Of a stretch of 64,000 nt of DNA, positions 15,744-24,577 are shown piece by piece; the stretch's first letter is position 1; every line of letters begins with the position of its first letter. The stretch comes from Cytobacillus sp. NJ13 (GTDB taxonomy: Bacteria; Bacillota; Bacilli; Bacillales; Cytobacillaceae). Under the pieces are notes generated by a model. That model was given only the letters and a program-made list of their open reading frames with translations, did not search any database and was not told the origin of the DNA. The stretch spans positions 2,786,501 to 2,850,500 of the forward strand of contig JAUCFP010000006.1 in assembly GCA_030348385.1 (NCBI GenBank). The letters run 5' to 3'. The position numbers were made by a program, and so were the translations under genes.

Positions 15744-16132
15744 AGCTACCGATTCAACTTTAATCCTATCAGGGTCTTCAAAATATACTGCGTAATGATT
15801 ATATCCTCCAGCAAATGGATGTTTGTTTTTATAAAGGATATTTATCCCTTTGATTCCAAAATTTTCGTTATTTCATTAACGTGAACCCGTGATTCAGCAA
15901 AAAATGCTAGATGATTCAGCCCTACTCGGCATCTATGATATTGAATATCAAGGAAACGTTCCTCTGCCTGCACAAACACAATATAGGTTTCACCTAGTCT
16001 CCAGCTTTGCCCTCTATCCCATTTTTGAAAAGAACTATACCCTAATTCCTGAAGAAACCATCCCCAAAATTCCACCGATTTTTCCAAATTTGATACATAC
16101 AACTCGATATGCTGGAGCAATCATTTTGACAA
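15738..16132 (-). pseudogene. VOC family protein, decayed duplicate
   Basis: Nearly identical to the VOC gene at 18860-19255. The TTG start is followed by an in-frame TGA at codon 4 (GGA in the other copy), and a 1-nt deletion near 15850 shifts the frame so that the C-terminal KHPFAGGYNHYAVYFEDPDRI lies in another frame. The stop lies inside module C of repeat 16. The middle part (ELYVSNLEKSVEFWGWFLQE, GLNHLAFFAESR) is well kept, so decay is recent. Confidence 0.85.
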
Positions 16133-16428
16133 ATTAATCCACCCATTGTGTAAGTCAATCAAAAAAATTCCACAAAAATAAGCCATTTTTAGTTTGTGGT
16201 TGCGGGGAATTTAATTGTTCTTTTAGCTCAGGAGAACTGCTTCACGTTTCTTCTTAAATTTAGGGTCATCTTCCCAACGTCTAAAGCTAACATCTTCAGC
16301 TTAAAATGCATCCTTCTAATCGGTCAATACTCCCTATATGACCAGGTCTTTCATGACCTTCCTCTTATATACAGTATAAATATAGATTGGTATATTCAAA
16401 TTATTCCAAAAAATGAAAGGAGTTCCAA
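16133..16428. other. Intergenic region with a short coding remnant
   Basis: No complete gene. On the minus strand, about 16223-16297, a 24-codon tail ending in RRWEDDPKFKKKREAVLLS looks like the C-terminus of a lost gene. The rest is the upstream region of the amidase gene. Confidence 0.35.
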
Positions 16429-17985
16429 ATGGTAAAGAGGTATAACAAATTTATAGTTTTCTTCACTGCTCTAGTAATGGCTTTGGGGCTGTACACAGCT
16501 CCAGCAGGTGCTGTTTCTAATTTAGCGGACCCCGTCGCTGAAAGAGTTTTATCTGTTGAGATTGAGGAAGCGACGATATTTGAATTGCAGCATGCGATGC
16601 AGAGGGGGGGGTTAACCTCTGAGGAATTGGTTCAATTCTATCTCAATCGAATTGAGGAGTACGATGACAGCATTAACTCCATCATTACGGTTGACGAAAA
16701 TGTATTAGAAGAAGCAAAACAACTAGATAAAGAGCGCGAAGCGGGAAAAGTTCGCGGTCCCTTGCATGGAATTCCGGTTATATTAAAAGACAACTATGAT
16801 ACATACGATATGCAAACTACTGCAGGATCCCTGTCACTTGAAGGTTCCATCCCTCTAAAGGATGCCTATCAAACAAAAAGATTAAGAGATCAAGGTGCAA
16901 TCATCTTAGGGAAAGCGAACCTGCATGAATTTGCTTTCGGATTCCAAACAATTAGTTCCCTTGGTGGACAAACCTATAATCCATATGATTTAACAAGATA
17001 CCCAGGTGGTTCAAGCGGTGGTACGGCAGCAGCGGTTGCTTCCAACTTTGCCACTGTCGGATTAGGGACAGACACTGGTGGGTCCATCCGAATACCTTCG
17101 TCCTTTAATAACCTGGTTGGACTTCGCCCTACTATGGGACTTGCCAGCCGCGATGGAATCATTCCACTTGCACTATCACAGGATGTCGGCGGACCGATGG
17201 GACGTACGGTTGAAGATGTGGCTGTCGTGCTCGATGCAATTGCTGGCTATGACCCAGCAGATCCAGTTACTGAAGCCAGTATCGGAAAAGTTCCAAAAAC
17301 CTATACTCATTATCTTAAGAAAAATGGATTAAAGAAAGCTCGGATAGGCGTTATTCGCGACCTGTTTGGGAATGATCCTAAAGTCAATAAAGTGATGGAT
17401 CAAGTGATTGCGGACATGGAAGCGCTTGGAGCAGAAGTGTTCGAGGTAACCGTTCCCAGTCTTAGTCCAATTCTTTCTTATCCAAGCTTAAGCGGATATG
17501 AATTTAAATTTCAGTTAAATGATTATTTGGCTAGCCTTGGGCCGGATGCACCTGTAAGAACGTTATCAGATATTATCGAAAGCGGGAAATTCCATCCAAG
17601 TTTGGAAAGTGGATTAAAATCCCGAAATGAAAGAGAATCATTAGAAAATGATGAGGAATACCATGACATTATTACCAATCGTCCTAAAATGGCAAGGGAA
17701 AGCTTAATGGTAACGTTTAATGAACATGACCTTGATGCACTACTCTATCCAACTTCGAGTGCTTTGCCCGCACAGGTGGGCAAAAGTCAAGGTGCAGGGA
17801 ACGCTAATCGCTTAAGTCCTTATTCAGGATTCCCTGCAATCTCGGTTCCTGCTGGCTTCAGTGACAACGGCCTTCCAGTCGGGCTCGAGCTGCTAGGAAA
17901 AGAATTCGACGAGCCAACATTGATTAAACTAGCCTACGCTTATCAAGAAGGAACTTACCATCGTAAAGCGCCTGAACTAAAATAA
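16429..17985 (+). CDS. Secreted amidase-signature hydrolase
   Basis: A 518-residue protein with a signal peptide (FIVFFTALVMALGLY, cleavage near PAGA-V) and a full amidase-signature domain. The catalytic Lys is in GIPVILKDNYD (about residue 120), and the Gly/Ser-rich region PGGSSGGTAAAVAS precedes GLGTDTGGSIRIPSS, which carries the two catalytic serines. The family hydrolyses amide bonds in small amides, peptides or acylated amino acids; substrate unknown. The ATG at 16429 follows AAAGGAG. One of the few + strand genes of the array. Confidence 0.9.
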   Translation: MVKRYNKFIVFFTALVMALGLYTAPAGAVSNLADPVAERVLSVEIEEATIFELQHAMQRGGLTSEELVQFYLNRIEEYDDSINSIITVDENVLEEAKQLDKEREAGKVRGPLHGIPVILKDNYDTYDMQTTAGSLSLEGSIPLKDAYQTKRLRDQGAIILGKANLHEFAFGFQTISSLGGQTYNPYDLTRYPGGSSGGTAAAVASNFATVGLGTDTGGSIRIPSSFNNLVGLRPTMGLASRDGIIPLALSQDVGGPMGRTVEDVAVVLDAIAGYDPADPVTEASIGKVPKTYTHYLKKNGLKKARIGVIRDLFGNDPKVNKVMDQVIADMEALGAEVFEVTVPSLSPILSYPSLSGYEFKFQLNDYLASLGPDAPVRTLSDIIESGKFHPSLESGLKSRNERESLENDEEYHDIITNRPKMARESLMVTFNEHDLDALLYPTSSALPAQVGKSQGAGNANRLSPYSGFPAISVPAGFSDNGLPVGLELLGKEFDEPTLIKLAYAYQEGTYHRKAPELK

Positions 17986-18187
17986 GAACCTTCATAGAAT
18001 AGAGGTAAGTCCCACTAGCCTTGCAAGTCATGAGAAAATAAAACAAGTTTTACTAATGAAAGTACATCATTTTTTGTAAAAAGGAACTGAGCAGAATACC
18101 AAAGGATTCTTACTTCAATTCTTTATTTCTTATTCCTAATTGGGGTCTATCTTTAATAAAGAAGAATCGCTTTTTCCTTAACATAAG

Positions 18188-18350
18188 AATAGGGATTGCA
18201 GCAACGATCCCCCTTCTTTAAACTTTAGCACCCGTTGAATAAGGAAAAGGCGATCATTTCTTATTGAATAGTCGCACCCCGTTAAGTAACAAAAATAGCC
18301 GCCTTTTGGCAGCTGGATGTTAAAGTAATGCATCCGTTAATGCAATAAGG
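18188..18350 (+). repeat. Array repeats 17a-c in tandem without genes
   Basis: Three consecutive module C-like tails occur without a gene between them: TAGCACCCGTTGAATAAGG (18227), TCGCACCCCGTTAAGTAAC (18272) and TGCATCCGTTAATGCAATAA (18329). Their hairpins differ: GGGATtGC / GATCCC, GGCGA / GTCGC and AGCCGCC / GGCAGCT. This looks like units whose genes were lost. Confidence 0.75.
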
Positions 18351-18365
18351 AAATTTATTTTGTTC

Positions 18366-18740
18366 CTACCAGTGTACTTGAAGTTTATTACCATTTGGAT
18401 CATAAAAGTGGAAATACGAATGACCGTTATCTTCTTGTATATCCTCGACTTTAACTTGATTATTAATTAGGTGTTGACGAAATTCGGATAGTTCTGGGCT
18501 TGTAAAGCCAATACTAAAAGCTGATTCATTATTAATTGTAAAGTGGGCAAATGTTTCATCGTCAGTTGGAACTAAGATAAGTAAAAAAGCTCCCTCATTT
18601 ACTTTAAAAATCGCAAATGGATCGTCAGTAATGTTTAATAACTGAATCCCTAATACATCTCTATACCATTGTGCAGACTGTTCTAAATCTTTTACAGGAA
18701 TTCTAATATAATGTACTTGCTCAATAAATGATTTACTCAT
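18366..18740 (-). CDS. VOC family protein
   Basis: A 124-residue VOC protein (VHYIRIPVKDLEQSAQWYRD near the start, SYFHFYDPNGNKLQVHW at the end). It has the two-unit glyoxalase fold, with candidate metal ligands His and Glu not assignable with confidence. The ATG at 18740 follows GGAGAGG. It is different in sequence from the duplicated VOC pair around it. Confidence 0.88.
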   Translation of the reverse strand: MSKSFIEQVHYIRIPVKDLEQSAQWYRDVLGIQLLNITDDPFAIFKVNEGAFLLILVPTDDETFAHFTINNESAFSIGFTSPELSEFRQHLINNQVKVEDIQEDNGHSYFHFYDPNGNKLQVHW

Positions 18741-18810
18741 ATTTACCTCTCCTTACTTTAATCTGGTATATCAAATAATTCTCTTTTTTGTGTTCCTTTC
18801 CTTCCAAATT

Positions 18811-18865
18811 ATTGAATTAACCTGCCCGTTTGTTCACAAAGAATAGGCACCCTGTTCAATTAAGG
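18811..18865 (+). repeat. Array repeat copy 18 (hairpin deleted)
   Basis: Module A TTGAATTAACCTGCCCGTTT, then GTTCACAAAGAA joins module C GGCACCCTGTTCAATTAAGG directly. It shares the module B deletion with copy 16 and supplies the stop of the VOC gene at 18860. Confidence 0.85.
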
Positions 18866-19255
18866 GGCTACCAATTCAACTTTAATCCTGTCAGGATCTT
18901 CAAAATATACTGCGTAATGATTACATCCTCCAGCAAATGGATGTTTGGTTTTATAAAGGATATGTATCCCTTTTGATACCAAAATTTTCGTTATTTCATC
19001 AACGTGAACGCGTGATTCAGCAAAAAATGCTAGATGATTCAGCCCTACTCGGCATCTGTGATATTGAATATCGAGGAAACGTTCCTCTGCCTGCACAAAC
19101 ACAATATAAGTTTCACCTAGTCTCCAGCTTTGCCCTCCATCCCATTTTTGAAAAGAACTATACCCTAATTCCTGAAGAAACCATCCCCATAATTCCACCG
19201 ACTTTTCCAAATTTGATACGTACAGTTCGATATGGTGAAGCAATCCTTTTGACAA
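18860..19255 (-). CDS. VOC family protein, intact duplicate
   Basis: A 131-residue VOC protein, intact version of the pseudogene at 15738-16132. Visible elements: LHHIELYVSNLEKSVELW, GLNHLAFFAES and NHYAVYFEDPDRIKVELVAP. The His of HHIEL and GLNHLAF and the Glu of KVEL are likely metal ligands, as in glyoxalase-type VOC enzymes. The likely start is TTG at 19255 with GGGGGGATT directly upstream. The stop codon lies within repeat 18. Confidence 0.85.
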   Translation of the reverse strand: MSKGLLHHIELYVSNLEKSVELWGWFLQELGYSSFQKWDGGQSWRLGETYIVFVQAEERFLDIQYHRCRVGLNHLAFFAESRVHVDEITKILVSKGIHILYKTKHPFAGGCNHYAVYFEDPDRIKVELVAP

Positions 19256-19383
19256 ACTAATCCCCCCATTATGTATATCAAATAAAAATAAGCTCACAAA
19301 AATATGCTACCGTGATGACAGCTGATCCAAAAAATTTAAATTTAGATACTATACTTAATATTTCAACGTCTTTTTCATATATC

Positions 19384-19490
19384 CTTATTCAACAAACCTG
19401 CCCCGTTTGTTGAATAAGAAAAGCCGCCTGATTTAGGCAGCTCTTCTTACATTTAAGCACTCCATAGTTCAATTACTTCGCTTCACAAAC
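19384..19490 (+). repeat. Array repeat copy 19 (complete)
   Basis: Module A arms TTCAACAAAC and GTTTGTTGAA pair perfectly around CTGCCCC, with the compensating change C-T-A to C-A-A in both arms. The hairpin is AGCCGCC tgattta GGCAGCT. Module C is AAGCACTCCATAGTTCAATT, then CTTCACAAAC. Last copy before a 15-kb repeat-free block. A degenerate hairpin remnant lies at about 19308-19330. Confidence 0.92.
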
Positions 19491-19640
19491 TTTATCTATT
19501 TGATGGATTAAAACTGGAACCATTTTTTTAATGGGTAAAAACACAATTTACTATTTATGAAACCAATTATTATACTATTAACTTTTTCACGATGTTAAGC
19601 CAGATCTTTAAGACTTTTTTGAAATCCCGCCTCTATATAA

Positions 19641-21722
19641 TCATTCATTATCAGGATTATGTTTCGGAAGATAGATTATGGCCTTAAATAAATCTCCGTC
19701 AATTTGGATGTTGAATTTCCCTTTTTGTATTTCAATCAGGCTTTTTGCAATGGACAGTCCTAACCCGCTGCCTTGGCTGGATCTGGATTCATCGCCTCTT
19801 TTAAAACGCTCCATTAATTCGTCTGCTGAGATATTTAACTCAGTAGCTGAGATGTTTTTGAAGGTTAGGAGGATTTCACTGCCCAATTCCTCAATAGATA
19901 TATATACCCTTGAGCTTTTGAGGGCATATTTAAATATATTGGATAATAAATTCTCGATGGACCTCCACAATAATTTCCCGTCTGCTGTAATATAAACTTT
20001 CTCCCGTGGATAACTCAACTTAATATCTAAATCCAGTAATTCAATCTTGTCATTCACTTCCCCTAGCCCCTGGGTGATTAAAGACACGACATCTATTTTT
20101 TCAAGATGAACTGGAATATTTCCGCTGGATGCCTTTGTAGCTTCAAATAAATCTTCTGCCAGTATTTTTAGCCTTTTTGACTTTTGATCCAGTACTTCAA
20201 TGTAATCTTCTGCCTTCGATGGGTCCTTTTCATCTTTCAATAAATCAACATAAGTAATAATGGAAGTTAAGGGGTTCCGAATATCATGCGATACATTGGT
20301 GATTAGCTCTGTTTTCAACCGCTCACTTTTTAGTTCGTTATCCACCGCTTTTTTTAATCCATCCGTGATGCTGTTGATGTTGGCAGCAAGCCTGCTGAAT
20401 TCTCCTTTTCCATCTGCTTCAATACGGTGATGAAGATTCCCTTCCTTAATTCTCTCCACCCCGCTCTGTATAGAGTTAAAGGTCTTGATTTTCTTTAAGG
20501 CAAACCAGGCTGCCAAGCCAATCGTCACCGGAAACATGAAGAACGTTAAAGCAATTAATACCGGATAGCCAATGACAAGCAGTACCGTCTTTACGCCAAC
20601 GCTTCCGCTTTGATAGACATCCCCTATAAATTTAACTAGCTTGTGGATCAATGTAAAAATTAATGTATGTCTGATAAGGGTTCTATTTTTGAAATGCTTT
20701 ACGAGTGACAGAATCAGCATCAATCCCAGAGAGGCAAAAGGGATCGTGATGGGTGTAATCATTTTTGCTGTATTCTCAAACACATCATCCACTAATGCAA
20801 CCCAAAATACTATAAGCATAGTACATAGTACGATATTGATATCATTGTATAATTTATCTGCTGGATGAAAATGCAGCTCTTGGTCCTTAAATGACTTTCT
20901 GCCCGCTATGAGCACAAGGTAAAAAAATGAAAGAATAAATCCGGCCATGCATCCAAATAATTGATATACGTTTTTCCCAGCAATGGCTTTGTTTTCTTGC
21001 CACTCTTCTATTTTAAGGTCTAAAAATTCGTCCGGAAAAGCAATATACACAACCGTGTTCCCTGAATTCAGTTCATCCATTTGTTCTGTTATCAAATGCA
21101 AATGTTCATTTTCTTCCGTTTCTTTTGGATAAAACTCTCGATTATATTCCTCGAACAGCATATAAGAAGGGGCGTTTTCAAACTGTTCCTTTTCGGTCTT
21201 TGTACTGTTTTTAAACACATTTGTACCATCACTGGCATAAAACATCAGCTCTGAATCCTCAATATTCTGCAAAAGCAAATGAAATTCTCTTAAATCCTCC
21301 CTGATCAGCTGATCCCTTTCCTGAGAGAGTGTCTCTGCGTACTCTTCTTTAAACTTTTTGAAATTTTTTTCTTCACTTAATTCAGGATTATAGCTTCTGG
21401 ATTGATTCCGAAATTCTGAGTATAAGTTCTCTTCAACACTTCTCCATGTATCCTGGCTGATTGTTTTGCCGCTTAAAATATGCTCCTCATTCTTAAATTC
21501 CCCTAATAGTCTTGTGAGATCACCGATGAGAGTCTCATTTTCCAGCACAAATGCCCTGCTCTCTAAGTAATTGTCTTCTAATACGCTGCTGAATTGTCCA
21601 TCATTGACGACCTCTACCTCAACAACGGCTCGAATTGCCCCCGTAAAGCATACGATGGCTATGATGAAAACAATTATTTTCGTCATGACAGAATGACTAT
21701 ATTTTTTCAACTTTATATCCAA
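19641..21722 (-). CDS. Sensor histidine kinase (VanS-like catalytic part)
   Basis: A 693-residue membrane kinase. It has a membrane helix near residues 14-30, a large extracytoplasmic domain to about residue 250, five or so further membrane helices between about 250 and 410, a HAMP-like linker, the phosphoacceptor H479 in VSHDIRNPLTSIITYVDLL, the N-box ENLLSNIFKYAL and the G2 box GSGLGLSIAKSL. The usual DxGxG of the G1 box is replaced by FKNISATE, as in some VanS-like kinases. It overlaps the response regulator by 26 nt; a TTG start at 21710 is also possible. Confidence 0.88.
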   Translation of the reverse strand: MDIKLKKYSHSVMTKIIVFIIAIVCFTGAIRAVVEVEVVNDGQFSSVLEDNYLESRAFVLENETLIGDLTRLLGEFKNEEHILSGKTISQDTWRSVEENLYSEFRNQSRSYNPELSEEKNFKKFKEEYAETLSQERDQLIREDLREFHLLLQNIEDSELMFYASDGTNVFKNSTKTEKEQFENAPSYMLFEEYNREFYPKETEENEHLHLITEQMDELNSGNTVVYIAFPDEFLDLKIEEWQENKAIAGKNVYQLFGCMAGFILSFFYLVLIAGRKSFKDQELHFHPADKLYNDINIVLCTMLIVFWVALVDDVFENTAKMITPITIPFASLGLMLILSLVKHFKNRTLIRHTLIFTLIHKLVKFIGDVYQSGSVGVKTVLLVIGYPVLIALTFFMFPVTIGLAAWFALKKIKTFNSIQSGVERIKEGNLHHRIEADGKGEFSRLAANINSITDGLKKAVDNELKSERLKTELITNVSHDIRNPLTSIITYVDLLKDEKDPSKAEDYIEVLDQKSKRLKILAEDLFEATKASSGNIPVHLEKIDVVSLITQGLGEVNDKIELLDLDIKLSYPREKVYITADGKLLWRSIENLLSNIFKYALKSSRVYISIEELGSEILLTFKNISATELNISADELMERFKRGDESRSSQGSGLGLSIAKSLIEIQKGKFNIQIDGDLFKAIIYLPKHNPDNE

Positions 21723-22383
21723 CTCCCCACACCACCTTCAAATATTTTGGCTCTTTCGGATTTATCTCTATTTTTTCTCTAATTTTCCTGATATGAACGG
21801 TTACCGTGTTTTCCGGACTGAAGGATTTTTCATTCCATATCTTTTCATAGATCTCCTCGATGGAGAAAACTCTTCCGGCGTTTGCAGTCAGAAGCTTTAA
21901 TATCTTATATTGTACGGGTGTGAGATGGACCTCCTTCCCATCGATCGTGACTGTTCTCCTTTCATCATCGATTATAAGTCCCCCAGTCTGATATACATTG
22001 CTTCTTGTTTCAAGACTTCCAAATGTCGTATATCGTCTCAGCTGTGATTTAACCCTTGCGATTAGCTCCAGGGGATTAAATGGCTTAGTGATATAATCAT
22101 CTGCCCCTAAGTTTAAGCCTAAAATTTTATCCGAATCCTCCGATTTGGCAGAAAGCATGATCAATGGGATATTATTTTCTTCTCTAATCTTCATGGTAGC
22201 TCTAATCCCATCCATCTTGGGCATCATAATGTCCATGATAATAAGATGAACCTCATGATCTCTTATTACTTCGATGGCTTCTACTCCATTAAAAGCTTTA
22301 AGTATTTTATAGCCTTCATTTTCTAAATAAATGCCTACCGCATCTACAATGGCTTTATCATCATCACAAACCAATATGTTCAT
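21697..22383 (-). CDS. OmpR-family response regulator
   Basis: A 228-residue regulator. The receiver domain has the acidic pair DDD near residue 8, phosphoacceptor D51 in IIMDIMMPKMDG, the Thr/Ser of MLSAKSED and the Lys of ITKPFNP. The C-terminal winged helix reads LTPVQYKILKLLTANAGRV, ENTVTVHIRKIREKI and VVWGVGYKVE. It is VanR-like. The ATG at 22383 follows TTAGGAGTG. Forms a two-gene operon with the kinase at 19641. Confidence 0.93.
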   Translation of the reverse strand: MNILVCDDDKAIVDAVGIYLENEGYKILKAFNGVEAIEVIRDHEVHLIIMDIMMPKMDGIRATMKIREENNIPLIMLSAKSEDSDKILGLNLGADDYITKPFNPLELIARVKSQLRRYTTFGSLETRSNVYQTGGLIIDDERRTVTIDGKEVHLTPVQYKILKLLTANAGRVFSIEEIYEKIWNEKSFSPENTVTVHIRKIREKIEINPKEPKYLKVVWGVGYKVEKI

Positions 22384-22485
22384 GAAAGTTCACTCCTAAA
22401 TATGATTTTCAATATAAATGCCATCCCTTTATTATTCCTGTTAATAGAATAATATCAGTTAAATCTTAACAAACACTTTATGCAA

Positions 22486-22507
22486 TTCTTAAGATTTTCT
22501 TAGTGTT
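22486..22507. promoter_or_regulatory. Tandem 11-bp repeats upstream of response regulator
   Basis: TTCTTAAGATT and TTCTTAGTGTT repeat with an 11-bp period, the spacing typical of OmpR/PhoB-family binding sites. They lie about 100 bp upstream of the regulator start. AAATCTTAA at 22461 also forms an inverted repeat with this region. Likely autoregulation site, inferred. Confidence 0.4.
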
Positions 22508-22611
22508 TTAAAAGAATCAGCTATAATTTGGCCACTGAAGCTTGGTTGAAGCGCTTTAAACAATCAGCCAAGATAGAAATAACAGGGCAACTAATAACTA
22601 CTTTTTGCAAA

Positions 22612-22647
22612 CAAAAAAAATGACCCAAACATAATGTTTTGAGTCAT
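22612..22647 (-). terminator. Intrinsic terminator of malic enzyme gene
   Basis: On the minus strand ATGACTCAAAAC pairs with GTTTGGGTCAT, followed by TTTTTTTT. Located 55 bp after the malic enzyme stop. Confidence 0.8.
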
Positions 22648-22703
22648 TTCTTATTGGCTCTACGGTGTTAGAATTCCTCTGCTACTTCCGTATGCCTATT
22701 TAA

Positions 22704-24413
22704 TCAGGATCTTACACTTGCCCAATTACCGACACTTTTAAATTCTTTATATTCAGGTTCCCATACTGCATCTGCCACAGCTTTTGCAACATCAGTAATA
22801 TTTGCTCTTGCAATACCTTCTTCTATCGCGGCTTTCGCTACTTCAACACCTACATAGATAGAGACATCATGCAATTTTTCAATCGAAGGGAGCAGGGATG
22901 CTCCTGGCTGGCTGCTGTCTGACATCTCAGCAACAGCGTTGGCAGCTGCAGCGAACATTCCTTTTGATACTATTTCAGCTTTGGCAACTATGGCTCCCAG
23001 CCCGAGGCCAGGGAATACAAATGCGTTGTTTGACTGCCCAATGTTATAAGAAACACCATTGTATTCTACATCGGCAAATGGACTTCCGGTTGCAATGAGC
23101 GCCTTGCCGTCTGTCCATTTGATCAGGTTTTCCGGTACCGCTTCAGCCAGAGCAGTTGGGTTGGACATCGGCATGATGATTGGCCGCTCAACATGCTTGG
23201 CCATTTCTTTAATAATTTCTTCAGAGAAGGCACCTGCCTGGCCAGATGTACCGATCAGGATTGTTGGCTTCACCCTCTGTACAACTTCCATTAATGAAAT
23301 AATTCCGTCCTCATTTCTGTCCCAGCCCTTCACTTCATCCGATTTCCTTACATAAGGCTTTTGAAACTTCAGGACATCTGGTATGTCATCTGTCAGTAAG
23401 CCCCGGTAATCAATAGCCCAGAAACGGTCATAGGCTTCTTCTCTGGTCAGCCCTTCAAGAACCATGGCATCTGCTATTTGGTCAGCATTACCGATCCCGG
23501 CAGCCCCCGGACCGAAGACAACAATACGCTGGTCCTTCATGGAAACCCCGGTTACTTTCAAAGCAGACATGACAGCAGCAAGGGTGACGGCCCCTGTTCC
23601 CTGAATGTCATCGTTGAAGGTCAGGATTTTGTCACCATATTTATCAATAATATTTCGCGCGTTCACATTGCCAAGATCCTCCCAGTGAAGGAGAACCTCC
23701 GGAAAAAACTTCCTTGCAGTCTGTATGAATAGATCAATGAATTCATCATAACGATCACCGCGGACACGAGAGAATTTGTTGCCAATATAGATAGGATCGG
23801 CAATCAAATCCTTATTGTTTGTACCTGCATCCAGCACAACGGGCAGGACTCGGCTTGGATCAATACCGGCTGCAGCTGTATATACAGCAAGTTTGCCAAT
23901 CGCAATGTTAATGCCTCCTACTCCCTGGTCCCCGATGCCCAGAATACTTTCAGAGTCAGTAACAACAATTAAATCAATGCCATTTTTAGGCTGTCCCAGA
24001 TTTTGAAATGCCTTTTCAATCCCGGCAGGATCATCAATCGAAAGATATAAGCCGCCTGGGCGCCGGTAGCTGTGGGAGTATGTCTGGATCGCTTCTCCGA
24101 CAGTTGGGGTATAGATAATTGGCAGCATTTCTGCCAGGTGGTCTTTCAAAAGCCGGTAAAACAGAACGACATTGCGGTTATATAAATCATATAGAAGCCC
24201 GTTTTTGAAAAGATCCGTCGTCCGCATGGAGTATTGCTCATAGACCCTTTTCGCCTGTTCATCAAGTGTCAGAACCTGGGGCGGCAGCAGGCCGTCAAGT
24301 CCAAGCTCTTCCCTTTCCTCTTTTGTAAAAGCCGTTCCTTTATTCAAAAAAGGGTTTGAGAGAACTTCTTTTCCTTTCAATGTGGTAATAATAACATTAT
24401 CAGGAATATTCAT
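22704..24413 (-). CDS. maeA: NAD-type malic enzyme
   Basis: A 569-residue malic enzyme of the long (SfcA/MaeA) type, converting malate to pyruvate and CO2 in the cytoplasm. The malic N-terminal domain has YTPTVGEA, and RRPGGLYLS and [17 protein letters not shown] contribute to malate and metal binding. [11 protein letters not shown] precedes the NAD-binding domain with [11 protein letters not shown]. The ATG at 24413 follows GAAGGGAAA. It lies after maeN and the malRK regulator genes, which fits malate uptake and use. The symbol follows B. subtilis usage; malS is an alternative. Confidence 0.92.
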   Translation of the reverse strand: MNIPDNVIITTLKGKEVLSNPFLNKGTAFTKEEREELGLDGLLPPQVLTLDEQAKRVYEQYSMRTTDLFKNGLLYDLYNRNVVLFYRLLKDHLAEMLPIIYTPTVGEAIQTYSHSYRRPGGLYLSIDDPAGIEKAFQNLGQPKNGIDLIVVTDSESILGIGDQGVGGINIAIGKLAVYTAAAGIDPSRVLPVVLDAGTNNKDLIADPIYIGNKFSRVRGDRYDEFIDLFIQTARKFFPEVLLHWEDLGNVNARNIIDKYGDKILTFNDDIQGTGAVTLAAVMSALKVTGVSMKDQRIVVFGPGAAGIGNADQIADAMVLEGLTREEAYDRFWAIDYRGLLTDDIPDVLKFQKPYVRKSDEVKGWDRNEDGIISLMEVVQRVKPTILIGTSGQAGAFSEEIIKEMAKHVERPIIMPMSNPTALAEAVPENLIKWTDGKALIATGSPFADVEYNGVSYNIGQSNNAFVFPGLGLGAIVAKAEIVSKGMFAAAANAVAEMSDSSQPGASLLPSIEKLHDVSIYVGVEVAKAAIEEGIARANITDVAKAVADAVWEPEYKEFKSVGNWASVRS

Positions 24414-24527
24414 GGAATTTCCCTTCTTTCTTTCTTAAAATTAGCTGTGCAAATTTCCCCTATTCATGTTAATGACCTTTGCTCTTTCCCACTAGGTTAT
24501 TTAAATAAAGTACCCTTTTTTGTAACT

Positions 24528-24563
24528 AAAAAAACAGGCAATAAAAGCGGCTGCCTGTTTTTT
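24528..24563. terminator. Bidirectional terminator after maeN
   Basis: AAAACAGGCA and TGCCTGTTTT arms with flanking A- and T-runs, just downstream of the maeN stop. Confidence 0.85.
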
Positions 24564-24577
24564 CATTACTTTACAAA

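Noticed and set aside
22543-22560. Possible cre site near TTGAAGCGCTTTAA
   Set aside because: Spacing to the central CG is one base short of the consensus.
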